The notes under the pieces: model-generated
The model's input: only the letters and a program-made list of their open reading frames with translations
Database searches by the model: none
What the model was told of the DNA's origin: nothing
Position numbers and translations under genes: made by a program
In this document: positions 51,019 through 63,147 of the stretch, piece by piece
Numbering within the stretch: the stretch's first letter is position 1
Layout: each line of letters starts with the position of its first letter
Assembly: GCF_029227915.1 (NCBI RefSeq)
Contig: NC_079887.1
Span: 23,681,650-23,745,649, forward strand
DNA length: 64,000 nucleotides
Direction: 5' to 3'
DNA from: Hydractinia symbiolongicarpus
Lineage: Eukaryota; Cnidaria; Hydrozoa; Anthoathecata; Hydractiniidae

Positions 51019-52915
51019 GAATAAATCTGTGTACGCGAAAAATGACGAAAAAAAATTTACGCGTTGATTTTATGGTCTGTGGCCTTTTCGACGGAATGGG
51101 TGACATGAAGTTCTTCAATGACTTTTTTACTTCCAAACACATCAAGCCAAGAAATGACCCTACAGTTTGGCGGATAAAGAGATCGAAAATCACGAAGACC
51201 TACTTTATAGCCAACAAATCAATCCTTTACTAGAACTTACTACTATTCCCCGCCACAAGCTGTAATGATAATACTTGTCTAAAGACATGTGGTTATGGCT
51301 ATGTAGATGTTATACCCTCTAAAGTTTCCGAAATAATCAAAAATCTTCCTTGTTGCAAGGTTATGCTGAGATCGATCACGCTGCGTGAAAAAATTAAAAG
51401 AAGAAATTTCGAAAATAGGGAGAGTAAAAGATCCTTGCCACTGGCATTCGCCTGCACACAACGCTACCTATAGCACCGTATCACCTATGAATACAACAAA
51501 AAATAAAGTATTGAACTTGAAAATCGTGCATGTCGAGGCAAGTTTATTATCTTATAAATTTGAATGTGCACGTTTTTGATTTTTTTTCCTTTATTTATTG
51601 GCAATGGAGAAAGATTTATTCGTTGCATTGTTAATATTCATTAACACAAACTACCTATCAGGTTGATTTCGACAGACAGATACGCGTCAATTGAATAACC
51701 AATGAAATCAGAGGAGCGACTTAAAACCATTATACACCAGTTTGACTCATGGCACATCGGCAAAGCCCGTATCAAAAAATTTTTGCAAGCTTACCGAAAG
51801 GTTAGGACGAATATAATATCCGTTCTAATCACCTAAAGTAAGTAGGTCGTAAAGTAAGGTAATTTTAACAGTAAACCAAGTAGCAATGTTCGTTATCTTA
51901 CGCTGCTATATCATTGTAGGTGTACAGATGTTCGACAGATGGGCACATTCAATGTAAGACAATTATATTGGTCAATCGCAACCTGTAACGGTTAATCGCC
52001 CACCTTTACCTTCGAAAGGATTTCATTCTAGGCTGCTCCGAAAATACTTCTCGTTGCTACAAATAATATGAATAGAAACCCGGTACTTCAAAACGGCAAT
52101 TCACCCAGAACGGAAATGGATATTTCTAATACGGTTCTGGCAACAAATCATTTTCTCGTATAAGACACCTTTATTTGTAGTGTGACTTCCGCTGCCAAAC
52201 TAAATCTAGTTTGGGTGTTCATCAGCAGAGGAAACACCCACACTAATTTGAAGCAACCAAGCCGACTATTCGAGCAAAGCAACGTTGGTCTTCCGAAGAG
52301 CTTACACTTCTTGCAACAATGGACTCAAACCTTCCACCAATACTAAATTCCTCAACCAAGCCCTACTGGAATTGTTACCTCGTTGATCGCTGAAAAGCAT
52401 CAAAGGGGCTAGAAGTAAAAATGCTTAGTAAAGCGAATCCACTAAGAACGTCGACGCGGGGCAGATATTTAGCAACTCAATATCGATCCAACACCAGCAG
52501 CCACTCAACAACATCTAAACGCAGATGGTCCTGAATTCGTACCTGCAACGTGTGATCCAGCTGAGGACTTCATTGCTGCAATCCGTGATACATCCTTGTG
52601 CGACCCACAACTTGATTTTATGTGTAAGTCAAGAGCCAAAAATAAGTATCAATAATCAATAAAAACACTTGGTTAAGAAACAATTTATTTTCACGACGCT
52701 TTTCGTAATCATTTACATTATCAAGTAAAAGATTATATCAAAGTAACTAGCATATATACATTTCTACAGTAAAAAAGTAATCAGTCAATTAAAAGGCTCC
52801 AAAATTATTACCTTAAAAGAATGTATAAGCAGGGAACGACTGAGAATAAACAACTTATGAAATAGAAGAGACTAGAATGACGTAAGAAACAAACTACAAA
52901 ACATATGACAAAAGA
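51019..52915. other. Intergenic, no supported gene
   Basis: No gene recognised. Short frames only. Confidence 0.5.
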
Positions 52916-53410
52916 TTAAAAAAATAATTTACAGAGGTGGCAAGCTTTTCTTTGGAAACAAGCTAGAGGTTGTACTCCTCTAGAGAATATGCCTCTAAAA
53001 GCACAATTCTCCCTTTTTGCAAGGAATTAAAAAAAATATAAAGAAAAAAATAAAAATAAAAAGGACACAACACATTTGAAAAGATGAACAGAACTTTAAC
53101 CAAGGGCAGGTAGGTTTCGACCCATATTTCTGAACCTAAGTACCCTTTGATGTCTAGCTGGGTCACCTCGAAGAGGTCCGCGGACGGTCATCAGCAGAAA
53201 CTAAACATCCCTATCTTCCTAAAATTAACTTTGACCACTTTCTGTTCAACTGTGCTATTCTTTGTTAACTTAGGTAATAAGTGGAGACGTTACTCTCTAA
53301 AGACAAGATCATGTGTAATCAAACCCCCCCTGCTAATATTTTTTTTTATTTGATTTTGTTTTATTTTTGACTGGGGTAATAAGTGGAGTCGTCACTCTCT
53401 CTCATAGAAT
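52916..53410 (-). repeat. Dispersed repeat, copy 3
   Basis: Homologous to 49236-49700. At its right end the GGTAATAAGTGGAG module appears twice (near 53274 and 53371), again like the LINE 3'-UTR modules. Confidence 0.78.
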
Positions 53411-54276
53411 GGCAGTAGAGGTATCACCACGTTCGATGACTTCAAACTGTGCAGTTTATTAATTCATTCAATTTATTCGAACTTCAACCTCTACCACAAG
53501 AAAACAATGTCTCGATTTGGACTCTCTTCCGTATAGTGTTTTTCGTTATATTTGGTTTACAATTATTAGTTTGTTATTTAAAATATTAATTTTGTTTTTG
53601 TTAATTCTCGGGTGTGGTTTTGAAAGCCTTCTGTCTTAACTGTTGCATAAATCCTTAGTCACACCAGACATAAGCATTTCAGAAAAATGAGTCATGAACT
53701 GTTGTGTACATTATAAAATTTCCCACATTCGAAGCGATAGTTGCGTTTATTTTTTTTATCTATTTAACTGGTCGTTCTCTTGTGGTTACTTAAAAAAACT
53801 GCTGGTTCTCCGTTGGTTACTTCAAAATACTGGTAGTTCTGTGGTGGTTACTTCAAAATACTGCTGGTTACTGCTGGTTCCTACTTTTCGTAAAAGCGAT
53901 TGTGCCCGCTTTACGGACTGATAGGTTGGTTTTGCTACACGAATAAGTCTATTGGCGTCGTCAGATGTCTGTTTCGGACGCATCTTGGCGCTGCATATAA
54001 TCCCTTCCCACCATAGCTTTCTCAGTCCAGTTTAAATTCTTCTTTTGTTTTCAAAGCATTTTCAGACAAAAAAAGTAAATCTAATGTTTTGCCCTTACTA
54101 TTCTTAATCAAAGACAAAGTTTGTCTGCTTCTTGTCGCCATAGACAAATTATCACTTACTTTCTTGATAGCTTCTGTGGTTGTTGGCTCATTGACATTCA
54201 ATAAGTACAATGCTTGTGCTTTTCTGCAATGCTGTTTAGGTAGCTTAGGACCAGCAATTAACCAGATATAGTGTCT
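53411..54276. other. Intergenic with short imperfect tandem repeat
   Basis: An imperfect GGTTACTTCAAAATACTG repeat lies at about 53800-53875. A 91-codon minus-strand frame at 54022-54297 shows no domain, and I do not call it. Confidence 0.45.
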
Positions 54277-54681
54277 GTTATTTCCAAAAGGGGCCATGGC
54301 TGAGAAGGAGAGTCCCAGATTATTTAATGCTCGTAATATTTGATTGTGCTCTCTGGGTAGATTAGTGGTTATAGCTCTCGTACTCTGTGCGGGAGACCGG
54401 GGTTCGATTCCTCTTGACGGCGATTCAACATAGCCCCGGGTTAACCCAAGCCATGTGAGGGAAATTGGGAAGATGGCACACTGTGTGGGCCGTTGGATGT
54501 TGCCGGGAGTTGCCTAGTAGAGCGCGGGCTCTAATTGGGTCTGCATAGCTCAAAATGAGCATTAAATACTCTAGGACTCTCCATCTACGCCATGGCCCCT
54601 CTTGGAAATAATAGACAGGTTATATCCCTCGATATTTGTGAGGCTAGCCATGTAAAATATGCACATCTATCTATCTATCTA
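54277..54681 (+). mobile_element. tRNA-derived SINE with an inverted partial copy upstream
   Basis: The plus-strand tRNA-like head has an A-box-like TTAGTGGTTATAG near 54362 and a perfect B box GGTTCGATTCC at 54401-54411. The body and (ATCT)n tail end at 54681. Upstream, 54277-54340 is the inverse of the SINE segment at about 54557-54625, giving ~60-bp inverted ends around the head. Confidence 0.85.
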
Positions 54682-54871
54682 TACCAAGGGAGGACTCCTA
54701 AAAGTGTCGTTACTTTGCATGTTGTTTAGCTTGCTTCTCTTTCTGCGTTGTTGGCAACATGAATGTGAATGATTTTGTGAGAAATGGTTCGACATGTGAT
54801 TTGCTTCTGACATAGTGTTTTCCTTGGTTGTTTTATAACTTAAGGCGATTTTTGGATATTTTAACAACAGT

Positions 54872-57788
54872 GTAAGGTTACTTCGGAGAGGCGAGCGGAA
54901 TAGGAAAAGACGTTGGAAAATCTCGAATGCACGCCAGGCTTTCTCTAAGAATCCTTATCAGGCTGGAAAAAATATTTTAGATCTCAAATGTTCAATAAAA
55001 CTTGAAGTTGCCCAGGATGAAATGGATTCACACAAACATTCAACCTTGAACGATCCCTCGCGCCATATACCTCTTTCAGATCTCCCTGGATTGCCTTCAC
55101 CACCAAATCTAGTCTTAGCTTTCGATTCTTCCAAGCTAAAGTTCAAGGATTTCCAAGCTGTCCTACATTCTCGTAGAAATGCTTCTTCTCCTGGCCTGAA
55201 CCAAATTCCTCACACAGTATTTAAGAATTGCCCTCATATTGCATATTTTCTGTTTAACATTTTTCAAGCTTGTCTAAAGAAGTCTTTTATTCCGGTGCAA
55301 TGGAGAATTGCATCAGAAGTTTATATACCTAAAAACAACACACCTTGTCCATCCAACATAAAGGATTTTCGCCCCATAGCTCTTCTGAATGTTGAAGGAA
55401 AGCTCTTTTTTAGTTTGATTTCCAAGCGGTTAGAATCGCATATTATAAAGAAAAACAACTTCATTAATACTTCCATTCAAAAAGGTTGTATGGAAAAAGT
55501 TCCGGGTTGCTATTGTTTGGTCCACACTTAAGAATGCAAAGTCACAACATTCTTCACTTTCTGCCATATGGCTTGATATTGCTAATGCGTACCCTTCAGT
55601 TCCGCACAAGCTGATTTTTATGGCTCTCAGACGCTATGGTGTACCAGAATCATGGATAAGGCTCATACAGCTATACTACGATAGCCTGTGGAGTAAGTCT
55701 TTTTCGGCTTCTGCTCCTTCCAGTTGGCATCAACACTGTAGGAGAATTTTTATCGGCTGTACACTTTCCATTATACTATTTCTTGCAGCTATAAACGTTA
55801 TTATTGAGTATGTGTGTGTTACCCCCAGCCTTATTGATACTGAAGGTAATAAAAACAAAATCCCAGACCAACCCCCAATAAAAGCTTTTATGGATGATAT
55901 GTTCTTAATGTCCACGTCAATTCCAAGTACTCAAAATTTATTAAACAGGTGTACAACAGCTCTTGATTGGGTAGGCATGTCGTTTAGGCCTTCTAAATCA
56001 CGCAGCATTGTTATTGATAAGGGAAAAGTCGTCCAAAGTTCACCGTTTACAGTTGGCAGCGAAAAAATTCCATCCATTCATTCTAATCCAATTAGGTTTT
56101 TAGGCAGAACAATAAACTCATCCTTGTCTGATACTGCTGCAATACAAGAATTTCTAAATGATGGCGAAGACAAACTTATAGCTATAGGCAGGTCCTTTCA
56201 TAAAGGGCTTCATAAGGTTTGGTTTTTACACCATCTGTTAATTCCCAGAATCCGCTGGCCATTATTAATTTATGAAGTTTATCTATCTACTATCACGAAA
56301 CTAGGGCCAAGATTTTCTGTTTTCATTAGGAAATGGTTAAAACTACATCATTCAATTTCCAACATTTCCTTATATTCCTCGACATCGCCTTGTCCTTTTC
56401 CCCTGAAAAGTCTTGCATCTGTTCTGAAATCTGCCAAAATCAGTGGACATCTGTTTCTAAGAGATTCTGTCGACCCTTGTGTGTCTAAGTGCGTACCAGA
56501 TTTGAAAGCTGTAAATTGGAAAGTTAGTGAGGCAGTTCTTTCGGCGGATAGTCAGCTAAATTTCAAAAGGATTTTAGGTTTGCATCCGACTGGTCGAGCT
56601 GGCTTAGGGCTCTTAGACCACAAAAATATACCACCAAAAGGCACTTATGCTTACTGAAAGCTTGTTTCCAATATCATTGAAGCAAATGAAGAAGGTATTT
56701 ACCATGCCAGAGCTGTACAGTTGCATTTGCAAGGCAATTGGACGAAATGGTGCTCTTATGTGAAAAATGGCTTATCTTGGAGAACAATTCTTTCACTGCC
56801 ACAATGTCTAACTTCCTTTTGTATACGGGCAACCTACGACACCCTTCCCTCTCCAACCAATCTTGTGAGATGGGGAATTGAGAAAGACAAAAGTTGCATT
56901 CTGTGCAAGAAACCATCCTCAAATGTCTCTCACATATTGGGTGCCTGTAGGACCTCCCTTACGCAGGGTAGATACACATACCGTCATGACTCGGTTTTAA
57001 TAGTTTTGATTAAGGCATTAAAAGAGTTTTTGGTATCATATTAACCTCTTAAGGTTTCCAAGTGCAACAAAATTAATTTCATTCCGGCCGGTCAATCACC
57101 ATCTATGAAGAGGCATACAAAGTGTCCAGGCCTTCTTCACCTTGCTTCCGATTGGAAAATACTGTCAGATTTAGATTCCGTTTTAGTTGTTCCACCATAC
57201 ATTGCAATAACACAACTACGCCCAGACGTGTTATTAATATCCAGTTCTTCCAAAACTGTAATTATGTTAGAACTGACTTGTCCATGTGAAGAGAACACGG
57301 AATATTGGCACAAACGAAAGCTTAGCAAATATTCTTCACTTTGTTATGCTATGAAAAACAATGGATGGATTGTGCATTTCTTTGCCATTGAGGTGGGTGC
57401 AAGGGGTTTCTGTTCAGAATCAGTAAGGACCTGTTTTCGTCGCCTTGGTTTCCCTAACAAGCCTTTACGTTCCCTATTAAAATCCCTAACTTTCACCTCC
57501 ATGAGTGCTTCTTTTTACATCTGGATGTCTCGAAATTCTACCACTTGGGTTGAGCCTGAAAAGGCCCCAATCATTTCCGAAGTTTCTTCTCTTACAAATA
57601 TGGAATGTAAGAAATCAAAAAACCCTGAGAAATCTTCCGCAAGTCACACAAAATCTTGTAAAGTCAAAAAACCCGAAAAACTTGCTACAAGGTCTTCCAA
57701 AAGAACAGTCGCATTGCCATCTAACCCTGATTTTAGGAATAGCGGTCTAAAAGACTTGAGAAACACATGTTATCCAAACTCCATCTGA
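54872..57788 (+). pseudogene. Second USP-LINE: RT-RLE and start of USP
   Basis: This is a diverged relative of the array element on the plus strand. RT fingers have RRNASSPGLNQIPH and the finger motif KDFRPIALLNVEGKLFF that the array has lost. A ~14-bp deletion near 55510 shifts frame before motif A (IWLDIANAYPSVPH). Motif C AFMDDMFLMS, the zinc knuckle CX2CX8HX4C (CILCKKPSSNVSHILGAC), RHDSVL, and an RLE with LRPDVLL, LELTCPCEEN and KLSKYS follow. A Lys/Ser/Pro-rich linker leads to a USP Cys box start (GLKDLRNTCYPNSI) where the match ends at ~57785. From motif A onward the frame is single but interrupted by TGA at 56655 and TAA at 57042. The 5' end is truncated. Confidence 0.88.
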
Positions 57789-58339
57789 CAATAGCGACCT
57801 TAAGCAAAGACGACGGGGACTTCTCCAGAACGGCATTTTAGCAAATGACGTCATTTTTGTTAAGACTATTCATGCTCAGAATAAGGCGATTCCCCTTATT
57901 GCTCCGTCCTGTTCAAGTTGAGCACCTCAAACACAAGCTTTTGACGTAGTGAGGAAAACGTCAACAAAAAAAATTAAATGCCTGATGAAAACGTTGCCAC
58001 TACTGGTAAAAAAAGGTAAGAGATCATGTCTCGTAACATACTACAGGCCCCCTTCCTGTTCTCCTTATAATTTTTCGATGTTTGCTATCAATAAGCTTGG
58101 ATTCAGCGAGGTGAGCCAGCAAACATGTCTGTTCCGGGGCTAGCTAGAACAGAGGAACCTCTCTCCAAGAAAGCCTCTCAATGGTTGTTCCCCTCTAAAA
58201 CATGGTCCTCTTCTTATGAGATTTTAGCTAGCAAGCTATAAACACACTATTTTGTTCAAACAAAAACAATAAAATTGTGACCTTGCTTTCTCTCTTTTTT
58301 TGCAAAATATAAACAAATTTATTCCCTTTTAGACCTGTC
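57789..58339. other. Intergenic between LINE break and Harbinger Myb
   Basis: No homology to the USP continuation is visible. No supported gene. Confidence 0.45.
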
Positions 58340-58702
58340 ATGGTTTGGAGTGAATCCAAGGATGAATTGTTATGCAGAGAAATTCTTTTATATGAACCTT
58401 TTCAATATAAAGAAAGAACCAGAGAACGAGGCAATAGCTGGAAGATGATTGCAGAAAGTCTTAATTCTGTGAAGCAACATGTCTTTCGAGTAGATTTACG
58501 AGCTGTGCGTGAAAGATTCAATGTAATAAAAACTAATTATGAGAAGAAGAATCGTGAAGAGGAAGCTGCAAGTGGTATCAGTCCTGAAGAAACAAAACTT
58601 GATGCAGCAATACGAGACATAGTTGAACGAATGAAAGAGTTTAATATTCAGTTTTCACATATATACATTTTTATATTTTATTATATATTACACGACTTGT
58701 AA
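58340..58702 (+). CDS. Myb/SANT-like protein of Harbinger-type element
   Basis: This 120-codon frame begins MVWSESKDELLCREILLYEP and continues with NSWKMIAESLNSV, RVDLRAVRERFNVI and EEEAASGISPEETKLDAA. The pattern of tryptophans and the RAVRERF helix fit the Myb/SANT-like DNA-binding proteins that accompany PIF/Harbinger transposases. It converges with the transposase remnant 50 bp downstream, the usual two-gene layout of that superfamily. The C-terminal ~15 residues are hydrophobic and probably read through a lost splice donor. Whether it is still functional is unknown. Confidence 0.6.
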   Translation: MVWSESKDELLCREILLYEPFQYKERTRERGNSWKMIAESLNSVKQHVFRVDLRAVRERFNVIKTNYEKKNREEEAASGISPEETKLDAAIRDIVERMKEFNIQFSHIYIFIFYYILHDL

Positions 58703-58753
58703 ATTTACTTTGTATAAGTTGACTGACATACATTTATTTTTTATTTTATTGTT

Positions 58754-59300
58754 TTACTGTATATACTCCTCCAGAATTGGCGGTTCTAATTCGAAGAAGG
58801 ACGATGTTTGTGAACCATATAGACAAGTGCGAACATTGGTCAGTAATCCACAAACAATGTACATTTTACCAACTGCACTAAGTTGCACTTTTAAATTCTT
58901 TTTAAACTCAAGAAAAGCAAAATAATTTAAAATTTCACCGAACACCCATTCTACGGCTACCCTAACTTTACTCATGCTCTTGTTGTAATTTAATTTTTGT
59001 GGAGTTAAGTGTCCTCTAAATGGTGCTTGCAAATGACTTCGTAGTGGATAGGCAGGGTCACCGTAGATGCACAGTGGTTGTCCATAAACTGTGTTGGAGT
59101 ACTGTTGGAGGTCTCCCAGGAGATTTGAGGCTCCTAACATCCCGCTATCGTGCCTTTTTACTTCCATTGGTCCAAATAAATTTGCTATAAGACCATTTGG
59201 GGCTACGACGGATTGGAATTTGAGTGCATGAACTCGTTTGTGTCCCTTGTATAACGCACGTTGGTTTTCGCCAGGCCTACATACTGGCCGGACTGTCCTG
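58754..59300 (-). pseudogene. PIF/Harbinger (HARBI-type) DDE transposase, partial
   Basis: On the minus strand: RTVRPVCRPGENQRALYKGH, ALKFQSVVAPNGLIANLFGP, HDSGMLGASNLLGDL, IYGDPAYPL (second catalytic Asp) and VRVAVEWVFGEI (catalytic Glu), ending EPPILEEYIQ. This is the DDE_4 fold of Harbinger transposases. The first catalytic Asp should lie just before TVRP, and here the sequence reads KAR. An exon boundary or a mutation has removed it. The N-terminal half is absent. Confidence 0.8.
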
Positions 59301-60778
59301 GCCTTACACACAAGCAACAATTCGTACACTTGAACCACTAGGACAAAGAAAGTAAAAAGAAAGGAATGAGATGTAGGTGGATTAAAAGTCACAGTCCGAC
59401 CACCAAGTGCGTCATCACACTGCAATATACAATGTGAACTAAGGTTATGTCAAAATTCCCCACTCTTTGCATCCGCTTCTGCAAATAAAACGGAAGTTGT
59501 AAAATCTTCTTTCGATTCCAATCCATTGCTAGTTCGGTGATACTTTCTTCACGACCTAATGACATTTGGATTTCTTTTATTTAGAAATTCAAGTATGGAA
59601 CTTTTACTTATTATCTAAACAGTGTATCAAATATAATTAAAATGCATATTATGAGCTGAACTTGAGGCAGCTAGTATTTTGTTGTATTTGAACAGCGAGA
59701 TATAAAGCTAAAAAATTGTTCTGTTTCCTCTCCTGTTGATCTTCCAGTACCCTGGGTCCAGAGACCATCACATTTTACCTAAACAAAGAACAAAAAATCG
59801 ATAGATTATATACAATTTCTTCTGCATTAACAAACAGACTATGACACAAATATATTACCTGACAGAACAGACTATGACCTTTTGGATGCATGACAGACAG
59901 AGCTGGTTTGATTTTGTTTATGACTGATTTTTCAACGCGTTCAATAAACTTCCAAAGTTTGCACATAATATCAGCAAACACAAACTGTACATTGTTCTCG
60001 ACCATGTGGAATTTTATTAGATATAAAGGGTATCCATACACCTCACTACGTTTCATGTTTAGCGCTTTTTGTGCAACAATATGTCTGCAAGCAGCAACTT
60101 TTAAACCGGTTTCGTCCAATGTTGCATTTTTTCTGGAAATGTTTTTAACTGCAGTCCAAATACCACCACATTGAACGTCCAGTTGCTAATAAAAAAAACA
60201 ATGTCAACTTACAAATTATATATAAAAACCATTTAAGCCACTTATGAAAATAGACATGTCATTCCTCTTAACGTTTGGTGTATATAGAAAACTACCTGTC
60301 TGGTCTTCCACCCCGCAGAATATATAGTTTTCATGTAACGTCCACATCAGCATCATTTTAAATAAATACATTCTCGTAATAACTCTTTCGCCTTCTCCTA
60401 CAAAAAAATAATAATTAGTAAAATTTTATTTTTCTACCAATAATTTCCACTTCAGTCAACCCATTTTTGATACAATGTCAGCTTACAGAATCATAGGCTA
60501 AACATAAGGTGTTCAAATTACTGGCAGATTTGACATGACAAAATACAGGCTAATGCTTACGTAGTAAAGCATGAAGTTGATCATAAAAACATATTTTACA
60601 TCCCTGAAGAATGATATCGGTATAATTTACAATTTCCATCCACATGCAATGAATGTTGAGAAATACTACAGCTTGGGCATTTCATTTCAATCTCATATTG
60701 GCAATAACACCACTCTTTAAATGCCAAACTAAATTGATGTGAATATATAGTTCCGATCTAAAATGTAAGTGTAATCAC

Positions 60779-61382
60779 CAACAAGATGTGCCCGAGATCC
60801 TTCAAGTTGTTTTTGACGAAATTATTGAATGTTCCCCTTTGGTTGACAATCTACTGTCTGTAACTGTGACCACAACAACGTCATGCAACTCCTGTTGTTT
60901 CTCCACTTCCAGGGAACAAAAGGATTCAATTTTAATTTTACCAACGTGTAAGTCAATAGCTGACTCTTTTAACAAATTTTTACAACCTCAAGAACTTCTA
61001 GGTGACAACAAGTGGTTCTGCCCCCAGTGTTCATCGCATCAAGAGGCCACAATTGAAATTCAGATTTCTAATTGCGGCGACTTCCTTGTTGTACAATTGT
61101 GGGTCTTCTTTTAAAGACAACAAGTTAGTCCATTGCTTGCCTAAAAAACATCATGTCTTAAAGGTAGCATCTCACCCAACTGACGATGTGTCTTTCAACA
61201 ACAAGTATAACTTGGTTGCTACCATTAACCACTCAGGTACATTAAAAGCAGGTCATTACTGGGCCTTCATTAAGGATCAACAAAACACCTGGTTCAAATG
61301 CAACGATCGCTGTATTTCTCAAGTAGACACATTCCACTTGAATAATTCTTCGTCATACATACTTTTCTTTTCCAGAAGTTAG
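60779..61382 (+). pseudogene. USP C-terminal half of a LINE copy inside the KDZ intron
   Basis: The plus strand begins at QQDVPEILQVVFDEI, then TSCNSCCFSTSREQK and DNKWFCPQCSSHQEA (zinc ribbon). After a frame change near 61100 it reads NKYNLVATINHSGTLKAGHY followed by WAFIKD, FKCNDRCISQVD and SSYILFFSRS with a stop at 61382. It is the USP half missing from the LINE that ends at 57785, except that ~60 residues between Cys box and QQD are absent from both. Either it is a separate 5'-truncated LINE copy in the KDZ intron, or one LINE was split. The KRF motif is degraded to WVF. Confidence 0.82.
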
Positions 61383-61870
61383 CTTATTTGTATGTCACAC
61401 AACAAATGGGGCAGGGAATCCATGACTCTAGCGGTTTTATTTACCCCAGCTGATTTATGTTGGTCAGTGCACCGTGAAACCGGAGTTTGCTCACTCTCTC
61501 TTTGTATAGAGACACTGTAAGAAGCACAGCAAGGGGGCTTGATATCATATCTTGTCTTTGGGCTTAACGATCCCACTTATTACCCCAGTCCAGTAGGGAG
61601 GCAGAGTTTGCTCACTTTGCTTTCAGGATTGACAATCCTGCTGCCCTTAGTCATTTTAGAAGAAGCTTTGCAAGGGGGGTAGATTTTCTTATCTGGTCTT
61701 CGTGGTGTTACGCCCACGCATATTACCCCAGTTATGACAGGCTGGTACTGTCATTAGGCAGGTCCACAGCAACAATTATCTGTGTAAGGCTGAGTGTTGG
61801 AGCTCCATAACACATGTGGAAAGCTACAGCCAGGGTCACAAGTCCTGGCGCGCAGATAGTTGTTTGCTTC
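61383..61870 (+). other. LINE 3' UTR with tandem modules
   Basis: Two modules of ~105-125 bp (about 61484-61587 and 61608-61731) share GAGTTTGCTCACT, AAGAAGC..GCAAGGGGG, ATCT.GTCTT and end in ATTACCCCAG. The last ~130 bp is homologous to the 3' UTR of the array units and contains the conserved hairpin. Confidence 0.75.
61735..61753 (+). other. 3' UTR hairpin with compensatory change
   Basis: TGACAG pairs with CTGTCA around GCTGGTA. Relative to the array hairpin the basal C-G is replaced by T-A, and the neighbouring A-T lengthens the stem. Confidence 0.6.
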
Positions 61871-63147
61871 TTAAACACATTCTCTAAAGAATAATTTTAA
61901 ATTTATCCGTTTAAGGATATTCACGTTATGATAAGTTTTATTTATCTCATTTGTACCTATTCAATTCATTTTGAATTGCTTTAATATTTATTGTTTAGTG
62001 TTGTGTTCTGTCGCTGTTGTATTTTTCGGCCTTCTACGGTCAATGTTTTTTTGAAAAATCTCTAGAGGGTTGCAACCTCTAACTATAGTAGAACCAGCTG
62101 TCATTAGACAAGAAATATCATTACAGCTAGCTGTTTTGTCACCTCATCATCAATTAATAAAAACAAATCCAATTGGTATATATACAATCGTCATTGCCCA
62201 AGAACTATATTTATTAATTAAAAAATGTGGAGAAAGAGATACAAACCCTTCCATTCTTTAGTGTAACATCATTCAAGGCATCAAGAAACGACCTTTGTGA
62301 TGTTCCTGGCATTCTTTTGCGAAAGAGGTCCCATGTTTCAAATACCACATTATGAATAAGGTAATTAAATTTTGTAAATGTTCCAGGCCAATATCCAGAA
62401 AAAATAATTGTTTCAAGATTGAAGGGATCAAAACTTTTGTTACAAGTCTCACAATATAAAAAATACTTGTAAAGTTCATATCGACCTATAATAGGGGAAA
62501 AAGCATTTCAATCAAACAGTTTAAGATGTGTATATACATATATATTGGTCTATGTTCCTTAAAAATAAATTTGATTTTAGGATAAAAATACAAACCTGGC
62601 ATAGTTACAATCACTACCACATCATCTAATGGCTTTCTAACAAGGTTTTGTGAATTACAATACATACAACATTTTATCTTTAATGGCATCAAACGATCTA
62701 GGTATAAAATGCACCAGAATCTTATAAAAAAAGTAATAATCATGCTGCTTTAATAAAAAAATATAATATGAAACAAACCTAAGTTAAAAAGCATAGCATA
62801 TATTCCATTCACTTACTTGTATACTGCAATTTTAAAATTTCATTGTATGTTTCCAATGGTGATAAAGGTATAGGATATCCATTCACAAGGTATAAGTATT
62901 GTTAGAAAGATCTGCAAAAACACAAAAATCCACAGCGCGTAACATTTAAATAAGCATTTTTCTTTTGAAACTTACCATCAGAGACCTGCTTTTTCTTTTT
63001 CTTTTTAGATTTGGTGTGCATTTTTCTTCTTCTATAAATACGGTTGCCAGAACTATCTCTTTCATATACAATAATGCTTGTCGCACGTTTCTTCCTTATT
63101 TTTCCTTTAGGAACTATGAAAGATTTTAACTTTTCGAATGGATCCAT

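Larger units (their letters stand above)
59455..63147 (-). pseudogene. KDZ-type (Kyakuja-Dileera-Zisupton) transposase gene, spliced
   Basis: Minus-strand exons in order: 63147-62976 (MDPFEKLKSFIVPKGK, basic), ~62893-62812, ~62740-62600 (PLKIKCCMYCNSQNLVRKPL), and ~62473-62250 (CETCNKSF, FDPFNLETIIFSGYWPGT, DLFRKRMPGTSQRSFLDAL). Then 60185-59859 (GGIWTAVKNISRKNATLDE, ACRHIVAQKALNMKR, IMCKLWKFIE, KPALSVMHPKGHSLFCQ), 59778-~59620 (GTGRSTGEETEQFFSFISRC) and ~59575-59455 (ITELAMDWNRKKI). Several junctions show proper GT and AG. CxC zinc motifs plus the KPALSVMH and GEE-EQ signatures fit KDZ transposases. Exon 2 is hard to place in frame and the C-terminus is not clear, so this copy is probably degraded. 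A USP-LINE 3' end sits in the intron between 62250 and 60186. Confidence 0.68.

Noticed and set aside
54022-54297. 91-codon minus-strand frame
   Set aside because: Its start overlaps SINE-derived sequence and no family is recognised. Chance or relic cannot be told apart.
54358-54425. Possible functional tRNA gene
   Set aside because: The A and B boxes are good, but the sequence continues as a repeated SINE body and the acceptor stem does not close. The inverted copy at 40.6 kb has the same structure.
57789-60778. Interpreting this whole block as one transposon inserted into a single LINE
   Set aside because: The KDZ exons continue on the far side of the USP half (62250-63147), and ~60 USP residues are missing between the two LINE halves. 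A separate 5'-truncated LINE in the KDZ intron fits at least as well.
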